Assembly (NCBI RefSeq): GCF_021018805.1
Contig: NC_086259.1
Coordinates: forward strand, 8,800,001-8,864,000
Length of the DNA: 64,000 nt
Direction of reading: 5' to 3'
Origin: Prinia subflava
Taxonomy: Eukaryota > Chordata > Aves > Passeriformes > Cisticolidae
The translations under genes and the position numbers were made by a program. Below, one piece after another: positions 28,001-40,700 of the stretch. The notes beneath the pieces are model-generated. The model saw nothing but the letters and a program-made list of their open reading frames with translations, was not told the DNA's origin and made no database searches. Position 1 is the stretch's first letter. Every line of letters begins with the position of its first letter.

Positions 28001-31000
28001 TTTATAGTGTTAACAGCACATAGTGTTTATCAGCTCTTCAGTGTTTGGCAGCCAGTTTAACAGGATAAATATGGGATGTAAACACTTTCCCGACACAAAA
28101 AGCATTGTAAGTGAATTTTAGGGAACGCAAGGAAAGGCAGGGAGCGGAGCAGTCCGGAGTGTGCCAAAGTGTTTGGCTGGAGCAGCGCCCAGCTGCTGAG
28201 CACGGTCACCCTCAGGGTGCCCTCCCAGGCCAGGGACACCCTGTCCCCCCACAGGGCTGCGAGGTGAGCAGCACCCCTGTCACACTGCGGCCTCCTCCTT
28301 GGAAAGGACAGCCTCAAAACCCTGTAGAGATCAGCTTTGTGCATCTCTGTGACACAAACCAGAAAACGTGTGTGCACCCAAACTGCTTGACAGTCAAAAG
28401 ACTCTATCCACTTACTCAAGATTTGTGATTGCCATGCCACACATTATCTGCCTCTGAAAAGAGATGCTGCCGTCCACTTCCAGATTCCAAAGATGTGTCT
28501 GAATGGGAGTAACTGCCACCTTCAGTTCCAATAATGAGGTTCAAATCAAACCAGATCAAAAATCCATTGTAGATGCATGCATTTTGTATATAAAGCTCAT
28601 TTACATGCACAAAGAAATCAGAATGCAGCAAGTATTAACTTCAGAGTGAAGTGCACTTCATTATAAAAATGTGCTTTTCACTCTTTCACATACAATTGCT
28701 AAATAATATTTACCGTACTCTAATAAATGCATTTGCAGAAGAAAAATGGCACTTAAACTTTATTTAGGTATATGAATATTTTAATAAAACTCAACTTATT
28801 GTTTTTCAAGTCTTTGTTGAAGAAAAGTGTTCTCTTTCCAGCAGTTCTATGGAATTCCACTCACAGTAACATGGGACTTCTTAATCACATTTTAATCCAT
28901 AGGCATGACAAACCCTTTCCTTTCTTTGAGGAAATGGTGTGAACGATTTTCTCGTTTTTTGTCTTTTCTTTTTGGGGCTTTTTGGTTGTTTGGCGCTTTT
29001 TTACTTCAAGGTAAAGCCAGATATCTGCAAAACTTAAATCTATAGCTCCCTGAACAGACAGAATATTCAGAAGGCTTAATAAAATTCACATGTGGCTTGT
29101 TATTGCAGCTGCATATCAAATGCAAAAATAAGGTATTGACTGGTTCTGCTCAAAACAGCAGCTGCTGGAACTCTTTATTAAAATAAACCTGTTGATTTTC
29201 AAAGAGGGAAAAATTACAGATGATGTAATTTACCATAAGCGATAAATGCCACTACGTATTTTGATGTCCCTTTGCCTAGTTCAAAATGCAAATTCCTTAA
29301 TTGTTCCTCCATAAGGTCCAGTACTTTGAATTGTCCTTTCTGCAGGAAGTTCTGGTCCTGGAGAATTTGTGTCTCCAGTGTACAGCCCTCGGTGTATGCT
29401 CACAGGAGCAAGATGTAAGCAGAGCGAGGACTCCCTACAAAAATACCCTCTTAGGCCCCTGAATATATTTCCTTTGAAAAAGCATTTTTCGCATGCTTTA
29501 AATATGTATTTCTTCAAAAGTTTGCTGAAAAGAAATGCCTTTCACAAAACAAATTGGTGGGATCCTCCAGGTAGCATTTACATTCCTCCTTTTATAGCTA
29601 TAAAAACCCCAGAACATTGGGACTGAGAGAGTAAGAGAGCCCTCTGCAAACTGCCAGGAACCAAGGGGTGGATCAATACAGAGGGAAAAAGTGGAACAAG
29701 AGCAAAAAATGTATTGGGGGAGGAAGAAAAATACAGGCAAATTAGAGAAAGCAATAATTATTTCACTGACCTTCTCATGGGTCTTGGTTTGCTCAGAACC
29801 TGCCTGGATCATTTTCCATCGGGAATGACAAATGTGTGGCTGAAGGAGCACAGAAGGGACCCACTTCTGTGATAACTGTGCCTGGAAGTCTTCAAAACTG
29901 TGATTAAAGACTTGAGAGGCTTCAGTGGGGCCAGGTTTGTGGAGTTAGCTTCTTGGGTAAAACTCCTGTTTTTATCCAGAGTACGGAGGGTTGAACCTGG
30001 ACCACAGCTTAGTTGTGCCTTTTATGGCCTGATAAATACCCCACTTCATCTTTGAAGGAAAAAACCCTCACTAACATTCTCTCTACAAATCTGCCTTGCT
30101 CTGGAAAAAAAAAAAAAAAGGTGTTTCAAGAACACCTGAGGAAAAAGCCATGTTTTCTCAAACTCATGCCCAAGTCTCTGCAACCAGTCACTGCTGGCAG
30201 AGGCTCGAGGGCAGCCTTCCAGGCTGGGCACTGCCAGCACAGAGAGCAGAACCTGGGAAAACAGCACCTCTACACTGCTCCAGCTACGGCTGGGGGGACA
30301 CCTGGAGCAGCCCAAGTGATTTAGGGGAGCTAACACTCACAAGTGGCAACAGACTGTAGTAAAACCCCATGAAACTGGGAATTAGTGAGAGCTGGGCACC
30401 CACGTGTCCAGACGGCTTCAGAAGAGCAGGGCTTGCCAGCTTTCAGAAACTTTACCCTCAGGTCTTGTTGTGCACCTCTGCACAACCAAGCACCAGGCTG
30501 GGCACCGTGTCTTGGTGCAGGGATTGAAACCACAGCAAAAGAATTCAGTTAATGAAGGTGAAAAAAAGCAACTGCTATAACAAGATTCTCAACCAGAAAA
30601 GAGATAAGAAAATCATACCATGCAGCAGGAAAGGGTATTTAACAGGTGGCCAAGTTATTAGAGAACCACTGGATTTTGCAGTCCTCTCTCCCGTGTGCCC
30701 CTGGCCAGCTCCTCTGCATAAACACACACCAGACCTGCCCAGCAGATACACCCAGGAGATCACCACGAGCCAACAAGGGATGACTCAGGAAGTTTCCTGC
30801 CACTTCCTGCTCTTTCTCTCTTCCCTGGGCTTAAAACGAGTGGTTTTGGGCTGTGGGTTCAGTTAAATTTCAGTCTGTGTTTAAAACAAGCCCACATGCA
30901 AAAATTAATGTACCTCAGATTTCCTTTCTAATTTCTTTCCTTAATACCGAACCTTGAAGTCCTACACGTTTCACTTGACAAAGCCATTAATTCACTAATT

Positions 31001-31760
31001 TCACATAATTAAATCGAGCAAAGCAGAGTATTTAAATTGGAGCTAAGTGAAATATACTTCTGTGCAGCTCATGCTGTTAGAATTGTGCTGCATGCTATTC
31101 TGCTGCTGCTCATTTATTAATTTAGGATTGGCTGAAACGTGACACTGTGTAATAAGGAATTCACTGGTTTCAACAGTATTAGATATATTAAAAAAATTTA
31201 AATCACAGAGGACAATGTATCAAGCACCAAATGAAATAAATGAATCCCTTTGAATAAGCCCTTAGCAGAGCACTTCTGCACCCAGCTGAAACTGGCACCC
31301 AGGTTTGCACTTTCCCTGAGATAACTAATTTCTGGATAGAGGTTTTCAACTATTTATCCCAGGAATAAGCAGTGAGCTGCACTGGTCCTCCATTGTGGTG
31401 ATCCTTTTAGCAATGATAGCACTTTTTTTCCCTAATTTCTCTCTGCATTTTTTCTTCTAGCCCTATGTGGTAAAGAAAGTGTGAAAAGACATTTAGACGA
31501 CTTAAAGCTAAAATGGCTTTAAAGTTGGGTCTCCCTCAGCCCTTCCTCTCATTCAGCAGGTCCCAAGTGTCAGAGCAGGAGGCAGCAGAATGTACACAGC
31601 ACCAGGAACTGGAAGAGCCCTTGGATCTACCGTGAGAGTGATGGATGGAAAAAAATAATAAAAAGGACAGGTAAAACATGAAGTTCATCTATTTTGCTGG
31701 CAAATGAGTAATAACAGTGAAGAAATTAAGATGGCCAATAATCCAAATAGTAGAAATACT

Positions 31761-32036
31761 TTAAGTAATTAACAAAATCTCTCCAGAATATAGTGGTGTT
31801 GGTTTGGGGTTTTTTTCCATCAGTGCTTTCTGCTTCTCAAATTTCTCATGAATTACCTTAATTGGGCTCTTCCAGGTAGGCTGGAAGTTCCTCCACTTCT
31901 TCCTGGCCTCCAAGGACACCTGAGAGAGGGGCAGCTCTGGCCTGCTCATGATAGCCCTCACCAGATACTGCTCATAATGAGCTGCTCCCACTGATGAAAT
32001 AGGGGGGGCTAGGGGGAGATATTGTTGCTGTAGTAA
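31761..32036 (-). other. Unidentified 91-codon open frame within the intron
   Basis: This minus-strand frame is open from just after a TAA at 32037-32039 to a stop at 31761-31763. The peptide has a mixed, protein-like composition, including YLPLAPPISSVGAAHYEQYL and a basic/aromatic segment EARKKWRNFQPTWKSP. An acceptor-like CCCCCCTATTTCATCAG ends at 31991 and a donor-like TTAAG|GTAATT begins at 31856, which would bound a 134-bp exon. That exon would start in phase 1 and end in phase 0, so it would shift the frame between the two ZNF423 exons. I do not recognise the family. It could be a decayed retrocopy or mobile-element fragment, an unrelated exon, or chance. Confidence 0.2.
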
Positions 32037-35000
32037 TTAAGCTTGTAAGGAGTTTATTTGGAGAGAAATTAGACTTATTTACATGCTGCTTTGTTGCTGA
32101 TGAAGCACCAGCTATCTGGTAGAACTTCTAATTAACCCTAATTTAGTTGATGCTCTCTTTAGCAGCCCCATTCCCTGTGTACTTTGCCAAGGTAAAAAGT
32201 TGTAACCATAACAAAATTATCCTTTTTTCAAGAGGCACTTTTTGGGGAGAAACCTAGTCCCAGCTTTTTCCCTTACATTATGGAATTTGTGTTTTAGTTG
32301 CTGACTGGCAGGAAGATGCACAGTTGACAACTTTATCCTGCTCCACAGCTTTTTCAACAGCCTGTGGTGGGTGCAGAAGAAGGGGTTAGGGGTTTGCTTT
32401 GGACCCTCCCACTGCTCCCACAGCCATCCCAGCTGGGAGTCTATTTTTAAACCTCTTCCACTCCCTGCATCCTTGGCCAGTTTTGCTGTCTGGCTGCAGA
32501 GTTCATTAACCAGATACGGTTTAAAATTATTTCATTACAGGATCAAGCTAAAAATCGCTTAACTCTCAGGGTGTCGTTTCTTATTTAATAGTTCACTGGT
32601 GGGTCTGCTGCTCTTCCAGTGCCATGGTGTAGCTTTTATGAGTAGCTTGCAACTCAGGATGACATTTAAAATACAACAGGCTTACAACATCTTTACATTA
32701 AAAAAACACTAAAAAGTCTCCAGTTTTTAAAAACCATTTTTGAGGAAGAGCAGCATCAATCCTTACATAATTTCGCACACACAACACAATGAACACTAAG
32801 CACCACCTTTTGGAATTAAAGGCAAAAAATGAAATGTAATTTAGTTCTGTTATCCAGAAGCACCTATGCTTTTTCATCACAACACAAACCCTGAGATTCA
32901 AAGAGCATTTGCAGAAGTGATATCCCTCGTGTCTTCACCACCGCAGCTGTTTGCACATAAAGTATATAAAGACAAAAAAATGAAAAAAAAAAAAGGTGGG
33001 TTTCACAAACATCATGTCTGGAAACTCTTTTACCAATTTATTTCAAACTTGTGCAAGATTTCTGCCTGAAATTCACCTTAACCAGAAAAAGTACATTTTT
33101 GCTGCACAACCTCTCTTTCATAAAATTATAGACCAAATGCTGCTCTCAGTTATACCTCACTAGCCCTGTTGATTTTCTTTATGCTTCTTGGACGTTACTG
33201 TGGAAATTTGGCAATAAATGTATTTTGTTTAATATGAACAAGGAAGAGAAGCCAAATGCTTTTTACACAGAACATTTCTCATTCATTTAGCAGAATAAAT
33301 GGTCTTCTGGACTTCTGTGCTAATTGCAGAGAGTCTGATATGAACTGCTGTCAAGGTTTAACCCCACTCTTTCTCAGTTTCAATAATGGACACACATTCT
33401 GTAGAAAGTAATGGCAGCATTACAAAGTGACTATTTTTCTGCAAATATTTGATTAAATGAACAGTGCAAAAGTGAAATCCTCCCTTTTGTCACTGAAAGA
33501 AGCAGGACAGACTGTAGATATCTTTCTTTAATATTGTCAAAATTATATAGAGGAAGACTTCAATTCAAAACACTGACTTATAGACTTCTAAGCAAGCTTC
33601 ATAGTCAGGAAAAGGCACTGATCCTTTTGTTGCTACAGTTGCATCTCCTTGATGTGTCAGCAGGAATGGCCTGACATAGCCCTTCTTGGGAGAATGCTAA
33701 TTCAAGTCCAAGTTACACATTTCTTTTAACAAAAACCATAAGTGAAATCAAGATGGAACTAATCAGTCTGTCAAAACGATACATTTACAAACCACAAAAA
33801 CATCTTATTTGAATAAGAAAGAACTAGTGCTCTGATTTGCTTTCTGTGAATGGAAACAACCACTTTATCCATTTGTATTTATTCATCTGACAAAACCAGG
33901 GCACAGGAATTTAGTGTCACTTAAGTCACCTATAGCCCCTATCCAAGCTAAATAATACCAATAAGCACAAGTCTACACCATGCCCAGCTCAAGGGGTCCA
34001 AAAAGCTTCTCAGGGGAAAACCATCACTCCTCCTCTCAAGGAAGACACAATAGATTCACATAAAATATACACAGATAGAGCAACAAATCAAATCTCAAAC
34101 CCCTCTCAGAGGGTTTTTTCTGCCAAGGTGCTCCAGTCAGCCCCAGCTCACAACTCACACAGAGGGACATGGACAGCAAGTGCCTTCCCTCTCTATTTCT
34201 CTCAAATTGAAAATTCTCTCTGGCTTTGGTTCAAACAACAGTCAGAGCTTTAAAACACATACACACACTACATGGAGATCTCACCATGCCAGTGGTTTTC
34301 TTTGTCCAAGCAAGAACTTCCAACCAGTAGGGAAGAAATTTGCCTACAGGGTCCCTCCATTTTGTGGTGGCAAATAACTTCCTTCAGGAATGCTGCAGCT
34401 TGCAGCACCAAGGCACTTGGAGGGGAAACTGGGATGAAGTGACATATGGAATCCCATCATAAGGAAAAAGCACAGTTAAACATCCAGGTTTTCCTTTTGG
34501 AGCTTTGATGAGCTTACTAAGAAACAGTGGACTCACTGACTAGAACACTCAAGTTTAAGGAAAAGAGTGTTTTCTTTAGTCATAGCAATGCAGTAATATT
34601 TCACAGCTCTTAAAAGCACCTTTCGTGTTTGAAACACATAAGTAACACTTGCATATCAGTTTATTTGTAAAACATAAACTTCCCCTGCTGCAGGAGCCTG
34701 AAACATGAGAGTGCAGTGGTGCCTCTCCCCTTTTCTGAGGAGAAATAAGCCTTTACCCAAATATTACACCTACAAATTTCAACCCAGCAACAAAGATGGT
34801 GAATTTTCTATATCCAGATGATTACATCACTAAAATATATTGAACAGATTCACTGCAAATGCATCAAAGCTTTCAAAAACACTGGTTATTTTCAGCCAAA
34901 TTACCAGGCTGGTGTTTAAATACCAGTAAGCTGAAGGAGGCCTTGTTTATCTGTCACAAGCTACCAACTTATCCTCAAAGAAAGGCCAAGCTAAAACATG

Positions 35001-36545
35001 TACCTCTAAATCCACCCTGTTCAGGAGCATTCAGAGTAATCTCATTCTGACTCACATGTTTACATTTTTACTGCTAATTGATTTACCCCTTCTGAAGGAG
35101 TTGCCTTGAACAGGAGGCGTCCCTTCTTCCTCCCCTTGCCCCCCCGCTCCAGCTTCATTACAACCCTGAGCTGTTGCCAAAATGAGATATTGCCTCATTT
35201 TTGGTACCATGCCCTTGAAGGCATCTTATTAGAAAAGACCATTTCTTAATTAACATTTTTGATCTTTAATCTATTACACATCCCTTTAATCCCACACGGA
35301 GGAGCTTTTGGCCCACTTCCGCGGCATGGCGGTGGGAGGCAATAGACTTGGCAATTTGTGCTGAGGGCTCTCTCCCAGCTGGGCTCCAGCACGGCCAGCT
35401 GCAGGGCTGGCTGTGCTCTCACTGGTCAGCAGCAGACATTTGCAGTTATTATTTTATTGCCTTTTTTAAAAAAATATAGATTTCAGAGAGCCACTGCTCA
35501 GTATTCAAGCCAACAGGCGGAATGGCAAGCTCGTGGATGAGATCAGACTTCAGCAAGTGGCTGTCAAGCTTTTAGAATAACCAGCAAAACTCTTAAGTGG
35601 GAGATTTACTGGATCACCAACATGTGAAGTGTTAAAGAAAAGTACAATGGTAAGTCCCTTACATCATTTTACTTGCAAATAATTACAGCAATTACAATGT
35701 GCTAACTGGCAATTAACATTACAGGCTTCACAACTCACCAGAATTTTTTAAAACACGCTGTGGCCCTATGTAAATTGTCTCTTTGGTACTTCTGATTTGG
35801 TGGCTGTATGAGCTAATGGCTACACATTAGCTCAGCAGATCTGGAACAGTATTGCCCACGTGCCAGATAATTTAATTAGAGCCTTGATCTTGTCAGAGCT
35901 TTTTGCAACACAGACTGCTTCCAAGCAAAGCGTGTGGGTTTTTTCCTTTCTCTTTAGTGTTTTGTGACTGTCTAATAATTTCTGCTAACGAACACCAAAG
36001 CTATCCAAGGGAGAACGGAAGCACGGGTAGTGCCACACACCAAGAGGCAGCACTCCAGTCCCAACTGCGAGGAATTCAAAAATATGTAGAGCAAGACACG
36101 TTGAGCACCTCTTCCACACACACCCCAGTCTACTGCCAGGTCTCTGCACACATCTATTAAATCTTCATTGCGCTGTTACTCAGCCCCAAAGAAGACAAAG
36201 GTCACTTGTCTCCAAGTGAGAGCTATAGGGTATCTCAAATCTCATTATAAATGGTGCCATCTAACAGTTTTCTCATTTGAACTTATACACAACAAATATA
36301 AGATTATGAGATGAGCTTGGTTTGTTTTGACAGTGACATCGTAATTCCTTGTAGTGAGACTGGAAAAAGGCTACTTTAGACACTAAATGACAGAACATAT
36401 CCTCTATTATGGCCTTAATTTTTGTTTACTACACATTTTTATACTACGGTAACAATACTTGGACTCTTGGACCATGATAAGCTAAACAGCTTAAGACAAC
36501 ATAACCAAAAATACCATAGTGAAGGCTACAAAACTTTTACAAGTC

Positions 36546-36600
36546 AGGTCAATGTTGAGCAAGACCCACTAGAGGTCCCTTCCAACCCAAATGATTCTAG
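36546..36600 (+). mobile_element. CR1 LINE 3'-end fragment
   Basis: The segment contains GAGGTCCCTTCCAACCCAAA followed by TGATTCTAG, matching the well-known 3' end of bird CR1 retrotransposons (GGTCCCTTCCAACCCAAA then an ATTCTATG-type terminal repeat). It is a short, heavily 5'-truncated copy in plus orientation with no coding sequence. The left edge is approximate. Confidence 0.7.
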
Positions 36601-37489
36601 TTTCCTGTACTGAACAAGCAAAGATTTTTTTGGGCAAAGCATCATAAATTTCACACATTTGTTCACTGAAGAATTTCATATCAATATTCTTACTCAGCAT
36701 AGAACGCAAAGCAGTGCAGCTTGTTCATTCCATTTATTTTTCTTCTTTTACAACCTTGTTTATAAAACCCCATTCTCATGACTGCCACAATTTGTTTTTT
36801 TCTTGAGAAGAACGATTACTGGGGATCCACCACTGTGGCATTATATTTTATTGATTTTTCTTGTTTAAGCAACAGGCCAACATAATATATTCTACTATTC
36901 TTGCTCTACATTTATTCAGGCTGGCAGCCTTGAGCTACCAGTTACAACTGCAAAGTATAAACCAGTCAAAGGAGAACAAGTTTTTGTGAAAACCAAAGAA
37001 ATTGTTCACCAGGAGACTTTTGTTCAACTCTCCAGCTGTCTGCTTTCACGAAGGTAAAACACACTGCAATCACTTCCTACGGCAGCATGGTTTCAGCTCC
37101 CCCACTCCTACCAGGCAGACAAGGCAGATTTGGAAAAGCAAAGCCACTGACCTGCAGAAATGACTCCAGGCAGGATGGGCTGGCAAGTGCCCATCGGTCC
37201 CAAAGCCAGAGCCCTTTGGGGAAGGTCAGCCTGCAGCATGTGCACGCTGCATACTGCAAAGCAGCGTGGATACGGCACAAGGAAGACTTCCTGCTAGGTT
37301 GGGAGGCTTAATTAGCGTTTGCAAAGTGCTTTGAGATCCTACATAAAAATATTTACTGAAATAAGCTCTTGAAAGCACAATTTGCCTGACCATTCTGTCT
37401 GCTCTAATCTGTAGATTAGCAAATCCAGAGTGCAGCAGAATTGGATCAATTAGAGATGAGAAGGATTTATCAGGTGATCTTACCCATCC

Positions 37490-37750
37490 CTCTGCTAGTG
37501 TAAGACCATTCCTACACTGCATTTTCAAGTGTTTTGTCCAGTCTAGTTTGTAAATTACCAAAGTAATGGAAGATAATACCAGGCTATTAGATCCCACTAC
37601 CTGGAAATGCTTCCTGATATTAAGCCTAGCATCCCCTTTGCTTTACCTTAGCCCATTAGTTCTAGCTGTGCCCCTGAAAGCTATCATAAACAACAGATAT
37701 AACTTCTATTTAAAAACACAAAAAGTGTTTGTCTAATCGCAGCCCTTCAC
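37490..37750 (-). mobile_element. Old CR1/L3-like LINE tail, reverse orientation
   Basis: The plus strand carries degenerate landmarks of a reversed CR1-type 3' region in the expected order: GTCCAGTCTAGTTTGTAAA, AAGTAATGGAAGATAATACC, GCTTCCTGATATTAAGCCTA, then TTAGCCCATTAGTTCTAGC and a final part near 37735. These resemble the complement of the CR1 segment that in young copies includes TTCCTGATATCTAGCCTAAA. Divergence suggests an ancient insertion. The assignment is from memory and the edges are approximate. Confidence 0.6.
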
Positions 37751-40700
37751 TTGGGCAGCAAAGGAGAACAAGGTGACACCACTGAAAGAAACACAGGAAG
37801 GGAAGAAGGAGATGGGAAGGTGCTGTGCTGTGCCTTCCCCCTCTCCAGCACTCACTCCAGCTCAATGGCAGATCCCTCACCAGGATTTTCATGCCTGCAG
37901 GAGACCAAGCAAGCCCAGGAGAGCCAGGAAGGCAGCTCCTGATGGTCCACCCGTGAAAGTGATTGACGTGCTTCAGTCTGTGCTAGGAAATGAAACAGCG
38001 TTCTCCCAGCAGATAAGTGCCACCAGGCACACCTTTAAATAAAAAGCACATTTGTCACAGGGAGAAAAATGCTGGCAAGACATGGATGCTGGTGGCATGT
38101 TTGTGTCTCTGGCAGGGTGCTGCTGCCAGCAGACCCAGTGGGAACATCCCCAACTCCACAGCAGCCACACACCAGCACATACACCAAGCTCACAAGACTT
38201 CAGATGAAGTTATCCTGATGACCCCAGAGATATTCCTAGACTTGACTGAAATCTTGCTGCCCATAACAGTCCTGAAGCACTGCTGGCATCCCAGTGCACA
38301 CCAGTGCCTGGGGCCTTGTCCCCAAGGCCAAGCAGGGCTGTGACACTGCAGCCTGCAGAAATTCTCCTTTCTACACATGGAGCCTGTAGTAGTTAGGAGG
38401 CTTTAGGCTTTAGGCACTGGGAAGCTGGGCACCAGTGACATGCTGCAATGCACTACGCTTGCTCAGCTTCCTTTAAGCAGCCCAGCTTTCCAGTGTGCCT
38501 TGTCTTTAAGAAGCTTGGGAAGAGCTGGGTGATGGGGTAGGGGGAGAACTTGACAGCTCACTTTGAAACAAGCTTTTCTTTCCTCTCCTCTTGTACCATG
38601 GAAATTAATTCTCCTCCTCTGTGCTAGCGCTATAATTTTCCCAATTAACATTTTTAATAGTAAGTATTTTCTAGGAAACGCCGTAATACACAGGTGTGTG
38701 GTGCTAATTTAAATACTGACACCCATGCTGTGTTCACATCTGAAGAAGGCTCTTTCTAGCCGGAGATTCCCTCCCCAGACAAGAGGGGAGGCCTGTGGTG
38801 CCCTCCACCCGAGGCGCCTCAGCAGCCTGGCTGTTCCCATGCATGCACACGTGTCAGGGCCGCACAACAAATCCCATCCTCATCTCCTCCCCCTGAAGGT
38901 GCCACGGCTGCAGGACATCACCTGGACTTCAGGGACCCGCAGGAATCTCCCTGTAGCTCCAGCCAACAGCTTCCCCTGCAGTCCCACATCCCACTGGCAG
39001 GAGCCCAGCAGTGCTGGGGCAGTCTTGCTCACAGGCAGCCCTCATGCCTGCAGATACAGAGCTGTGCTGTGACCCCTACAAACAAAGGAATCTGGGAAGG
39101 GTTTATAATTACTTGTATTGTCTCTTTTTGTACTGTCCAGCTACAAAAGTCTTACACCTGTCTAGGATGTTCATCCACCACATTATCTGAATATCAAGTA
39201 CTTTCTATTACTTCATCTTCCACTATCAAAATACTTTCTTTAAGTATATATATAAAATAGTATTTGTCTGTAAAATATTAATGCTAAAAATAAATTTTAT
39301 CATTAGGAAATGAGTATTACTTTTATTTCTTCATCTAAAAGAACGCATTACAATGTGACATCGTAAAAACCCACACATTACCAAGGAAAATAAAATTTCA
39401 ACTTATAATAAGTGAGGAATGCAGTAATCTGAGCTGCAGAAATTCCAAGCTTTATTTCTTGTTTGCATTTTTCTGGGTTCTGGATGCTTCCAGAGCAGAT
39501 GTTTAAAATTTTGAGAACCTCAGACTATACTGACTGGGCTGCATCCCAAAGGTCACTGCAGGGACAAGGATGCCATTTTTAAAACCAACACAAGAAAGCC
39601 AACCAGCTGAGATCTCACAGTATTCAAAAAAAAAATTCAACTAAAACATTACCAAAGTCTCTTAAGTTATTTGCTAAATTCAAAGCTTAATTTCTTTGGA
39701 AATCCTTACCCAGAGTCATCAGAATCTTCTCATACTGATTTACTAATGAAATCAGCTTCTAGAAAATATTTGAGCGTGCAAAGGCACTCAGGACAGGCCA
39801 TTTCAGATTACCTGCAAAGCAACAGGTTTCTAATGGCCTCTGAACTGCGACTGAGACAAAATCCAATGCATGTAGGAACACAGAAAAGGAATTTGGTGTC
39901 TGTGGAGTATCCCTCACCTGAACTCCCTGAATGCTCCAAACACAGCCCATGCCACAGGCAGAGGGCAGGGACAGCTCTGGGTGCTGGGACACCTCGAGGG
40001 ACAGGGCTCCGTGGGGGTGATGCTCCGGGTCCTGGGCACAGGCAGTGGCCCATGCAAGCCCAGGGTGCTGGAGGAAAGCTGAGGGGACAAGCAGCTGTGT
40101 AGCCAAACAGGCCTCCCCAAGGGGAAAGGTGAGGCAGGAGAACACATTTGCTGTTACTTATCTCAATAAACAGAAAATGGGAAAAAGTTAAGGCAAGAAT
40201 ACTTGCAGCAGCGAGTCTCTGTTTGCTTCATGAGACCCCAGCTTTCCCAAGGAGCCAAAATTAAACCTGACTCTATACAACAGAGGAGAACAGAAACCCT
40301 CAGCACTGGGAGCAGACAATGCAGCACCAGGATCAGAAGACTGAAAGAGGAGGAGAACAGAGGGAACAGCCAGGAAGGAACAGGCAACACGAGCCCCAAG
40401 CAGCAGAGACAGCATTAAAAACACCCCAGCATGGGCTCTGGTAGCCCTGCAGAAAAAATAAGTCTCCAAATTGTGTCAAGATGTTGTTCCTCTAGAGATA
40501 CCGAGTGAAAATTCTGATTTACATAGCTGTGAGATGCCATGCAAAGCATAAGAGAGAGGAAAAGGAGTGACCACAGAGTGGTTTTCCTTTATTTTGTGGC
40601 TCATTTCTGAAAAGCTGCTGCTTTCCCTTTTCTTTCCCCTGAAAGCAGAGAAACTTGAAAAGAAATTGCAGAAGGCAATTAAAAATCTAAAGTAGTGTAC

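Noticed and set aside
29875..29940. TGGAAGTCTTCAAAACTG, similar to an internal part of a CR1 tail
   Set aside because: The match is brief and the following sequence does not continue the CR1 pattern convincingly.
33351..33375. TGTCAAGGTTTAACCCC resembling the start of a bird retroviral LTR
   Set aside because: Only about 17-20 bases are similar; no LTR body, second LTR or internal region was seen.
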